Source: JBCCFK01 sp965262315
Lineage (GTDB): Bacteria > Actinomycetota > Acidimicrobiia > Acidimicrobiales > UBA8592
Direction of reading: 5' to 3'
DNA length: 22,110 bases
Assembly (NCBI GenBank): GCA_965262315.1
Contig: CBDHFJ010000145.1
Coordinates: forward strand, 1-22,110
In this document: piece after piece, positions 1 through 6,560 of the stretch
Numbering within the stretch: position 1 is the first letter of the stretch
Layout of the letters: every line of letters begins with the position of its first letter
The notes under the pieces: model-generated
Seen by the model: only the letters and a program-made list of their open reading frames with translations
Told to the model about the DNA's origin: nothing
The model's database searches: none
Translations under genes and position numbers: made by a program

Positions 1-1
1 C

Positions 2-1906
2 ACCGTGCCGATGGTCCGTGAGAACGGGCAGCTCCGCGAGGCGTCATGGGAGGAGGCGCTCGAGCGCGCTGCGGTGGGCATCCGCACCGTGGTCGACGAG
101 TCGGGCCCCGAGGCCTTCGGCATGTTCAGCTGCTCGAAGGCCACCAACGAGATGAACTACATGGCGCAGAAGTTCGCCCGGGTGGTGGTGGGGTCGAACA
201 ACATCGACTCCTGCAACCGAACTTGACACGCTCCTTCGGTCGTCGGTCTGGCGACAGTGTTCGGAGCAGGCGGTGGCACGAGTTCGTACACCGAGATCGA
301 GGAGACGGACGTCATCGTCCTGTGGGGCTCCAACGCTCGTGAGGCCCACCCGATCTTCTTCCACCACCTGATGAAGGGCATCGACAACGGCGCCCAGATG
401 TATTGCGTCGATCCGCGGCGCACGTCGTCGGCGAAGTTCGCCGACGTGTGGCTGGGGATCGAGGTCGGGTCCGACATCGCGCTGGCCAACGGCGTCGCCC
501 GGGAGATCATCCACGCCGGGCTCACCAACGACGACTTCATCGCCCACAGCACCACGGGGTACGAGGAGTTCAAGGCCTCGGTCGAGCCGTACACGCTCGA
601 CGTGGTGGCCGGCATCACCGGCGTGCCCGCCGTTGCCATCCGCGAGCTGGCCCACGCCTACGCGACCGCCGAGAAGGCGCAGATCCTGTGGACCCTCGGC
701 ATCACCGAGCACCACAACGCCGTCGACAACGTCCTGTCGCTGTGCAACCTGTCGCTGCTCACCGGCCACATCGGCCGGTGGGGGTCGGGCCTGGTGCCGC
801 TGCGCGGCCAGAACAACGTGCAGGGCGGCGGCGACATGGGTGCGCTGCCCAACAAGTTCCCCGGCTTCCAGGACGTGGTCGATCCCGAGGCTCGGGCCAA
901 GTTCGAGACGGTCTACGGGACCTCGTTGAATCCGACGCCGGGCCTCCACCTCACGCTCATGTTCGAGGCGATGGAGCGGCGCGAGCTGCGGGCCGTGTAC
1001 GTGATCGGTGAGAACCCCGCCGACTCCGAGGCCGACATCCACCACGCCCGGAAGCTGCTCGAGGGACTGGACATCCTCGTCGTGCAGGACATCTTCCTCA
1101 CCCGTACCGCCGAGATGGCCGACGTGGTGTTCCCGGCCTCGATCGCGTGGGCGGAGACCGAGGGCACGGTTACGTCGTCGGAGCGTCGGGTCCAGCGGGT
1201 CCGGCCGGCGGTGACGCCGCCCGGACAGGCTCGCCACGACACCGACATCCTGATCGACCTCGCCGCCGCAATGGGCACCGAGCTCGGGCCCGACAAGCCC
1301 GCCGACATGTGGGACGAGTTGCGTTCGCTCTCACCGCTGCACAAGGGGATGACCTGGGAGCGGCTCGAATCCGAGGGTGGGCTCCAGTGGCCCTGCCCCG
1401 ATGAGGATCACCCCGGTAGCCCGTTCCTGCACGGCTGGTTGTGGGAGGACGACCTCGGCGGTCGCGGCCCCGCGCCGTTCTCGGTCGTCGAACACGAGGG
1501 CCCCAAGGAGCAGCTCACCGAGCAGTTCCCGTGGCGGCTCACCACCGGCCGCGCGCTCGACTCGTACAACACGGGCGTGCAGTCCGGTGGCTACGAGTCG
1601 CCGATCCGCTACGGCGACGCACTCGACGTGAACCCCGACGACGCCGCCGACCTCGGGGTGGCCGACGGTGAGCGCGTGCGGGTGTCGTCGCCCCGCGGCT
1701 CGGTCGAGATGGCCATTCGCATCCAGCCCGACATCCCGCGCGGCCTCACCTTCACCACGTTCCACTTCCCCGAGCTGGTCGACGCCAACGTGTTGACCTC
1801 CGACGCCTGGGACCGTCGCTCCGGCACCGCCGAGTTCAAAGCCGCCTCCATCCGGATCGACAAGCTCGACGTCGCAGAGCCCGCAGGAGCCTCCGCCGGT
1901 GACTGA
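2..1906 (+). CDS. fdhA: Selenocysteine-containing formate dehydrogenase, catalytic (molybdopterin) subunit, 5' end cut by window
   Basis: Oxidises formate to CO2 at a Mo/W-bis-MGD centre and passes electrons to the NuoEF-like partner. The frame is open from base 2 to TGA 1904-1906 except for an in-frame TGA at 224-226; 634 residues are visible if that codon is read as Sec. The Sec (visible residue 75) lies in the context SCNRT-U-HAPSVVGLA, matching V-U-HGPSVAGL of E. coli FdhF, with the catalytic His next to it. Downstream come the molybdopterin oxidoreductase domain (GSNAREAHP, LLTGHIGRWGSGL, RGQNNVQGGGDMG) and the C-terminal dinucleotide-binding domain (about 1530-1880, TTGRALDSYNTGVQSGG). 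The N-terminal Fe4S4 domain is not visible: either it lies left of the window, or the gene starts near GTG 5 and that domain is supplied by the subunit at 3814-4671. It overlaps the next gene by 8 bases. A plain nonsense mutation is unlikely given the hairpin after the TGA. Confidence 0.93.
224..226 (+). other. In-frame UGA read as selenocysteine
   Basis: The TGA is in the same frame as the coding sequence on both sides; codons 227-256 read HAPSVVGLAT without a stop, and the conserved FDH sequence continues unbroken. Known family fact: this residue is Sec or Cys and coordinates Mo/W. Decoding needs SelB, tRNA-Sec and SelA/SelD, which are not in the window. Confidence 0.9.
227..267 (+). promoter_or_regulatory. 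Bacterial SECIS-like hairpin
   Basis: Lower stem GCUCC (230-234) pairs with GGAGC (263-267). After an internal loop, the upper stem GUCG (239-242) pairs with CGAC (252-255), with U243 bulged, C244-G251 closing, and the apical loop GGUCUG at 245-250. In E. coli fdhF the GGUCUG lies the same number of bases after UGA and there is also a bulged U, the known SelB contacts. Six of the fifteen codons here (GCT, CCT, GGT, ACA, GGA, GCA) are ones the surrounding GC-rich gene tends to avoid, which fits selection on the RNA. Pairing was done by eye. Confidence 0.85.
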
Positions 1907-3656
1907 CCTCCACATCGGCCCCGACACCGCGACCGACGCCGAGCGCGTCGCGGTCGACGCCGTGATCGGCCCCGACGAGGGTGCGGTCCTCGTCGAGACC
2001 GAACGGCTGGTGCGCGGCGGCAAGGCCCGTCGCGACGAGCGCCGTACCCTGCTGCTCCCGGTGCTGCACGCGCTGCAGCACGAGGCGGGATGGATCAGCC
2101 CCGGCGGCCTCAACTACGCATCGGAGCGGCTGGGTGTGCCACCGGCCGAGGCCTACGGCGTCGCCACGTTCTACGAGCTGTTCCGGACCGATGACCCCGG
2201 CCACGGCTCCTCAGTCACCCACGTGTGCGTCGACGGCGCGTGCCAGGTCGCCGGCGCCGACGATCGCCTCGCCGAACTGGAGGCCCAGGGCCACCACGTG
2301 CACCGCAGCCCCTGCCTGGGCCAGTGCGAGCGAGCACCCGCCGTGTTCGTCCAGGGTCGGGGCGAGCCCGACTCGGTGCCCGCCGACGAGACCGACGTCT
2401 TCGTCCACCGGCAGGAAGCCAAGCGGGGGAGCGGAGCCCTGCCGCTCACCGACCGCCTCGGCGCCACCGATCCCAACGACCTCGGGTCCTACCGGGCCGC
2501 CGGCGGCTACGCCGCGCTGGCCCGAGCGATCGAGCTCGGGCCCGACGCCGTGATCCAGGCGGTCACCGACTCGGGCCTGTCGGGTCGTGGCGGAGCGGCC
2601 TTCCCCACCGGCATCAAGTGGCGCGGCGTCGCCGATCAGCCCGACGGGTCCAAGCACGTCGTCGCCAACTGCGACGAGTCCGAGCCGGGCACGTTCAAGG
2701 ACCGCATCCTCATGGAGAACGATCCGTTCGCCGTGATCGAGGCGCTGACGCTCGCCGGGTACGCCACCGGCGCGCGGCAGGGGTGGCTGTACATCCGGGG
2801 CGAGTACCCGCTCGCCACCGCCCGCCTGCACAACGCGATCGCGCAGGCCCGCGACGCCGGGCTCCTCGGAGACGATGTCATGGGCAGCGGCCACGGGTTC
2901 GACATCGAGCTCCGCCGCGGCGCCGGCGCCTACATCTGCGGCGAGGAGACGGCGCTGTTCAACAGCATCGAGGGCTATCGCGGCGAGCCCCGCAACAAGC
3001 CGCCGTTCCCGACCACGCACGGGCTGTTCTCCCAGCCGACGGCCATCAACAACCCCGAGACGCTGATCAACGTGCTCGGCATCGTGCTCGACGGCGCCGA
3101 CGCCTACCGCAGCCGCGGCACCGAGCGTTCGCCCGGCACCAAGCTGTACTGCCTCTCGGGCGCCGTGGCCCGTCCCGGCCTCTACGAGGTCGAGTTCGGC
3201 ACCACGCTCGGCGACGTGCTGGCCGAGGCGGGCGGGATCGTCGGGAACCTCCAGGCGATCCTCATGGGAGGCGCGGCCGGCAGCTTCGTCGGCCCGGATT
3301 CGCTCGACCTGCCACTCACGCTCGAGGACGCCCGCGACGCCGGCACCACGCTCGGGTCCGGCGTGATCATGGTCTTCGACGACACGGTCGACATGACGCC
3401 GGTGGTCGTCCGTATCGCCGAGTTCTTCCGCAACGAGTCCTGCGGTCAGTGCGTCCCGTGCCGGGTCGGTACCGTCCGCCAGCACGAGGTGATGGTGCAG
3501 CTCCAGCGGCAGGGATCGCTCGCCGCCGACCGCATCGAGTTGATCGACGACATGGCCCGGGCGATGGCGGACGCATCCATCTGCGGCCTCGGCCACACCG
3601 CCTCGGGCGCCGTGCAGTCCGCACTCCGCCTCGGCCTGATCGGAGGTCGGTCGTGA
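1899..3656 (+). CDS. fdhB: Formate dehydrogenase NAD-binding subunit, NuoE-NuoF fusion
   Basis: Diaphorase subunit that takes electrons from the catalytic subunit through Fe-S clusters to FMN and reduces NAD+. The 585-residue protein has an N-terminal NuoE/thioredoxin-like domain with the [2Fe-2S] ligands C110, C115, C139 and C143 (CVDGAC, CLGQC). The NuoF part follows: the NADH/FMN glycine-rich motif GRGGAAFPTGIKW at 229-241, YICGEETALFNSIEG, an SLBB-like stretch, and [4Fe-4S] ligands C515, C518, C521 and C562 (SCGQCVPC, ICGLGHT). The GTG start at 1899 is supported by AGGAG at 1884-1888. It overlaps the fdhA stop by 8 bases, so translational coupling is likely. The same domains occur in FdsG/FdsB and HoxE/HoxF, but the context makes formate dehydrogenase the best call. 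The final partner gene lies 157 bases downstream. Confidence 0.92.
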   Translation: MTDLHIGPDTATDAERVAVDAVIGPDEGAVLVETERLVRGGKARRDERRTLLLPVLHALQHEAGWISPGGLNYASERLGVPPAEAYGVATFYELFRTDDPGHGSSVTHVCVDGACQVAGADDRLAELEAQGHHVHRSPCLGQCERAPAVFVQGRGEPDSVPADETDVFVHRQEAKRGSGALPLTDRLGATDPNDLGSYRAAGGYAALARAIELGPDAVIQAVTDSGLSGRGGAAFPTGIKWRGVADQPDGSKHVVANCDESEPGTFKDRILMENDPFAVIEALTLAGYATGARQGWLYIRGEYPLATARLHNAIAQARDAGLLGDDVMGSGHGFDIELRRGAGAYICGEETALFNSIEGYRGEPRNKPPFPTTHGLFSQPTAINNPETLINVLGIVLDGADAYRSRGTERSPGTKLYCLSGAVARPGLYEVEFGTTLGDVLAEAGGIVGNLQAILMGGAAGSFVGPDSLDLPLTLEDARDAGTTLGSGVIMVFDDTVDMTPVVVRIAEFFRNESCGQCVPCRVGTVRQHEVMVQLQRQGSLAADRIELIDDMARAMADASICGLGHTASGAVQSALRLGLIGGRS

Positions 3657-3675
3657 CATCGCTCCTGCCAACCTC

Positions 3676-3729
3676 GCCGAAATTGGGCAGGTTCTGCACC
3701 TGTGGCGTGCAGGGATGGCCAAATTTGGG
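3676..3729 (+). repeat. Palindromic repeat element, copy 1
   Basis: The left 33 bases (3676-3708) recur at 3747-3779 with a single mismatch. The left arm CCGAAATTGGGC (3677-3688) pairs imperfectly with the right arm GGCCAAATTTGGG (3717-3729), which itself contains the palindrome CCAAATTTGG (3719-3728). The element is AT-richer than the flanking genes and starts 20 bases after the fdhB stop. Confidence 0.8.
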
Positions 3730-3746
3730 AACGCCGACCAGCGACT

Positions 3747-3801
3747 GCCGAAATTGGGCAGGTTCTGCACGTGTGGCGTACGGATTCGGCCCAATTTCAG
3801 G
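3747..3801 (+). repeat. Palindromic repeat element, copy 2, covering the next ribosome binding site
   Basis: Direct copy of 3676-3729 with a 71-base period. Left arm CCGAAATTGGGC (3748-3759) pairs with right arm GCCCAATTTCAGG (3789-3801): 12 pairs with A3799 bulged. The right arm overlaps the AGGAG (3799-3803) that serves the gene starting at 3814, so folding could limit its translation. The pair looks like a REP or MITE-type dispersed element; no further copy was seen in the window. Confidence 0.8.
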
Positions 3802-3813
3802 AGCAGGCTCGGC

Positions 3814-4671
3814 ATGACCGTCACCGAAACGACCGTCTCCATCCGCATCGACGGCGAGGACGTCACCGTCGCCGAGGGCGCGACCATCCTCGACGCCTGC
3901 AAGGCCGCCGGCGTCGACACGCCGACCATCTGCTACCACGACACCCTCACGCCGGTGAACGTGTGCCGGGTCTGCGTGGTCGAGGTCGAGGGCAATCGCA
4001 CCCTCGTGCCGTCGTGCTCTCGACCCGCCACCGACGGCATGGTCGTCGAGACGGACTCGGAGCGGGTCCAGCACAGTCGCAAGATGGTGCTCGAGTTCCT
4101 CGGCACCGGTGTCGACCTCAGCCAGGCCGACGAGCTCCAGCGCTGGATCGGCCACTACGGCGCCGACCCCGATCGCTACCTGGTGGAGGGCGTCGAGCTC
4201 GAGACCATGAACGAGGAACCAAAGGTCCAGGACAACCTCTACATCCGCGACTACGACAAGTGCGTCCTCTGTTACAAGTGCGTCGAGGCCTGCGGTGACG
4301 ACGCGCAGCACACGTACGCGATCTCCATCGCCGGTCGGGGCTACGGCGCCCGGATCTCCACCGAGTTCGACGTCACCCTGCCCGACTCGGCCTGTGTCTA
4401 CTGCGGCAACTGCGTGGCGGTCTGTCCCACCAACGCGCTGCAGTTCAAGACCGAGTTCGACCTGCGGGCCGCCGCCGACTGGCGCCCCGAGGAGCAGACG
4501 GTGACCACCACCGTGTGTTCGTACTGCGGGGTCGGCTGCAACCTCGAGCTCCACGTGCAGGACAACGAGATCGTCAAGGTCACCTCGCCCGACGACCACT
4601 CGGTCACCATGGGCAACCTCTGCATCAAGGGCCGCTTCGGGTACCAGTACGTGAATGCTCGCGGCGACTGA
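3814..4671 (+). CDS. Formate dehydrogenase electron-transfer subunit: 2Fe-2S, two 4Fe-4S, and a terminal molybdopterin-type Fe4S4 domain
   Basis: 285 residues. The N-terminal [2Fe-2S] ferredoxin fold has C40, C51, C54 and C68. Two [4Fe-4S] clusters follow, C150/C153/C156/C160 (CVLCYKCVEAC) and C194/C197/C200/C204 (CVYCGNCVAVC). Residues 235-285 are the Fe4S4 domain that normally opens a formate dehydrogenase catalytic subunit: C235, C238, C242, C270, with K272 at the place of E. coli FdhF Lys44. The protein stops just where the catalytic subunit visible at base 2 would begin. The His-Cys 4Fe-4S cluster of NuoG/HoxU is missing: H88 remains, but residues 70-149 hold no cysteine. ATG 3814 is chosen over the longer frame from 3715 because AGGAG stands at 3799-3803 and the upstream part is repeat DNA. 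Probable role: wires the Mo site to the NuoEF-like subunit. Confidence 0.88.
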   Translation: MTVTETTVSIRIDGEDVTVAEGATILDACKAAGVDTPTICYHDTLTPVNVCRVCVVEVEGNRTLVPSCSRPATDGMVVETDSERVQHSRKMVLEFLGTGVDLSQADELQRWIGHYGADPDRYLVEGVELETMNEEPKVQDNLYIRDYDKCVLCYKCVEACGDDAQHTYAISIAGRGYGARISTEFDVTLPDSACVYCGNCVAVCPTNALQFKTEFDLRAAADWRPEEQTVTTTVCSYCGVGCNLELHVQDNEIVKVTSPDDHSVTMGNLCIKGRFGYQYVNARGD

Positions 4672-4676
4672 GGAAC

Positions 4677-4713
4677 CCCCGTCCACATCTGGGCCTTTTG
4701 GCTCATGTCGGGG
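4677..4713 (+). terminator. Possible hairpin terminator after the formate dehydrogenase operon
   Basis: An imperfect hairpin begins 6 bases after the stop: CCCCG (4677-4681) with CGGGG (4709-4713), ACAT (4685-4688) with ATGT (4705-4708), and GCC with GGC closing a TTTT loop. No T-run follows, so it may only be a 3' end stabiliser. Confidence 0.35.
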
Positions 4714-4764
4714 CGCAGTCGGTCGATGGACACGTCAACGCCCCAGCCGCCGAAAGGTCCGCCC

Positions 4765-6525
4765 ATGCGCACGCTTCTGCGTTCGAACTCGCCCCGCGAG
4801 GAGAGCTCCCTCCGCGAGGTGCTCGACCAGGCGGTCGACGCCGTGGTCACCATCGACAACGACAACATCGTCACCTACTTCAACGCGGCAGCGGAACGCC
4901 TCTGGGGGTTCACGTCCGACGAGGTCGTCGGGAACAACGTGAAGATGCTCGTGCCCAGGGCCATCCAGGAGCACCACGACGGCTACGTCAATGCCAACCG
5001 CGAGACAGGCCAGGACAAGATCGTCGGCACCTCGCGCGACATTCAGATCGAGAAGCGCAACGGGGACACGGCGTGGTGCAATCTGTCGCTGTCCAAAGTC
5101 GCCCACGACGACGGCGGGACCTCCTACACCGCGTTCGTCAAGGACATCACCGCCCAGAAGGAAGCCCAGCTCATCATCGATCAGACGCTCGAGGGTTGCC
5201 TCGACGCCGTGGTCACCATCGATGAGCACAACGACGTGATCTTCTTCAACGCCGCGGCCGAACGCCTGTGGGGCTGTGACCGCAGCGAGGTCCTGGGCCA
5301 GAACGTCCGGATGCTCGTGCCCAGCGCCATTCGGGGTGACCACGACAATCTGGTCAACGCCAACCGCCGCACGGGGCAGGACAAGATCGTGGGCACCTCG
5401 CGCGAGATCGAGATTCCGACGCTCGACGGCCGCACCGTGTGGGGCGATCTCTCCCTGTCCAAGATCGAGCTCGAGGGCAAGATCATGTACACGGCGTTCG
5501 TGAAGGACATCAGCGAGGAGAAGGTGCAGCGCGAGAAGATCGCCACCCTCTCGCTGGTGGCCAACGAGACCGACAACTCGGTCATCATCACCGACGCTGC
5601 GGGGCTGATCGAATACGTCAACCCTGGCTTCACCAAGCTCACCGGATACAACCTGGCCGACGTCGTCGGCAAGAAGCCTGGGTCGCTCCTCCAGGGCAGA
5701 CACACCAGCGCCGAGACCAAGGCCAGGATCCGCAAGTACCTCGCCGACAAGGTCCCGTTCTACGAGGAGATCCTCAACTACACGAAGGACGGCGAGGCCT
5801 ACTGGATCAGCCTGGCGATCAACCCGATCTTCGACGAGTCCGGCGCGCTGGTGAAGTTCGTGTCGATCCAGGCCAACATCGACGAGACCAAACGTCGCGC
5901 CCTCGAGTCCGACGTGCGCCTCGACGCCATCTCCAAGAGCAACCTCGTCATGGAGTTCAGCCCCGACGGGGAGCCGTCGAGCGCGAACGAACTGACGCTC
6001 GCCACCTTCGGCGTGTCGTCCAGCGAGCAGCTGCTGGGCTCGTTGCGGAACCTCAGTGCGTACGTGCCCGATGCCGACTGGCAGGCGCTCCAGCGCGGCG
6101 CGTCGGTGAACGCCGAAATCAAGATCTCCGAGCCGGGCCTGCAGCCGGCGCACGTGTCGGTGGCCTTGTCGCCCGTGCGTGACGTCGAGGGTGACCTCGC
6201 CAAGATCCTGATGTATGGCAGCGACGTCTCCGAGCGCAACGCGGTCATCGAGCAGACCCATTCGGCGATGGCCGGCGTCCTGGACCGGATCAGCGGCATC
6301 ATCCAGACGATCGACGGGATCTCGGACCAGACCAACCTGCTCGCCCTCAACGCCACGGTCGAGTCCGCCCGGGCCGGAGAGGCCGGGAAGGGCTTCGCCG
6401 TCGTGGCCGACGAGGTTCGCAACCTGGCGCAGCGGACCACGGCGTCGGCCCAGGAGATCGACGAGCTGATCCTCGAGACCAAGCACCACGTCGACATGCT
6501 CTCCACCTACATCGGCGCCGACTGA
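4765..6525 (+). CDS. Soluble multi-PAS protein with truncated methyl-accepting chemotaxis signalling domain
   Basis: 586 residues with no membrane segment, so a cytoplasmic sensor. Four PAS regions lie at about 16-130, 137-252, 262-385 and 386-490. The first two are near copies (AVVTID, FNAAAERLWG, VNANR, TGQDKIVGTSR) and the third is of the NPGFTKLTGY / GSLLQG type. The C-terminal 90 residues hold the chemoreceptor hairpin tip (QTNLLALNATVESARAGE, GFAVVADEVRNLAQRT) but little of the long coiled coil of a full receptor. The layout recalls BdlA-like or Aer-like soluble receptors; no ligand residue can be named, and no che gene is in view. ATG 4765 is preferred because AAAGG stands at 4753-4757; in-frame starts at 4705 and 4726 lack a ribosome site, and 4705 falls inside the hairpin. 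Confidence 0.85.
   Translation: MRTLLRSNSPREESSLREVLDQAVDAVVTIDNDNIVTYFNAAAERLWGFTSDEVVGNNVKMLVPRAIQEHHDGYVNANRETGQDKIVGTSRDIQIEKRNGDTAWCNLSLSKVAHDDGGTSYTAFVKDITAQKEAQLIIDQTLEGCLDAVVTIDEHNDVIFFNAAAERLWGCDRSEVLGQNVRMLVPSAIRGDHDNLVNANRRTGQDKIVGTSREIEIPTLDGRTVWGDLSLSKIELEGKIMYTAFVKDISEEKVQREKIATLSLVANETDNSVIITDAAGLIEYVNPGFTKLTGYNLADVVGKKPGSLLQGRHTSAETKARIRKYLADKVPFYEEILNYTKDGEAYWISLAINPIFDESGALVKFVSIQANIDETKRRALESDVRLDAISKSNLVMEFSPDGEPSSANELTLATFGVSSSEQLLGSLRNLSAYVPDADWQALQRGASVNAEIKISEPGLQPAHVSVALSPVRDVEGDLAKILMYGSDVSERNAVIEQTHSAMAGVLDRISGIIQTIDGISDQTNLLALNATVESARAGEAGKGFAVVADEVRNLAQRTTASAQEIDELILETKHHVDMLSTYIGAD
4837..5520 (+). repeat. Internal duplication of a PAS module (period about 366 bases)
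   Basis: The stretch starting GACGCCGTGGTCACCATCGA at 4837 recurs at 5203, and CAGGACAAGATCGT at 5011 recurs at 5377. Both pairs give an offset of 366 bases (122 codons), so no insertion or deletion separates the two copies over that distance. Confidence 0.75.
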
Positions 6526-6548
6526 AGGACCCACAACCCGGTCCCCGA

Positions 6549-6554
6549 TACGGT
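6549..6554 (+). promoter_or_regulatory. Possible -10 element (TACGGT) for a leaderless transcript
   Basis: TACGGT ends 6 bases before the ATG at 6561, so transcription would begin at or next to the start codon. No Shine-Dalgarno sequence precedes this ATG. No clear -35 was seen. Confidence 0.3.
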
Positions 6555-6560
6555 CGCGGC

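Noticed and set aside
5..1906. fdhA as a pseudogene or two separate genes broken at 226
   Set aside because: The frame is the same on both sides of the TGA, the residue position is the known Sec site and a matching hairpin follows; no frameshift is needed.
3676..3801. CRISPR array
   Set aside because: Only two repeat units, each internally palindromic with an inverted right arm; no uniform repeat-spacer series and no cas gene.
3715..3813. Upstream start for the ferredoxin-type subunit
   Set aside because: The added 33 residues are translated repeat DNA with no family similarity; AGGAG precedes ATG 3814.
2211..3929. Long open frame on the minus strand opposite the NuoEF gene
   Set aside because: No recognisable domain; a composition shadow of a strongly supported gene.
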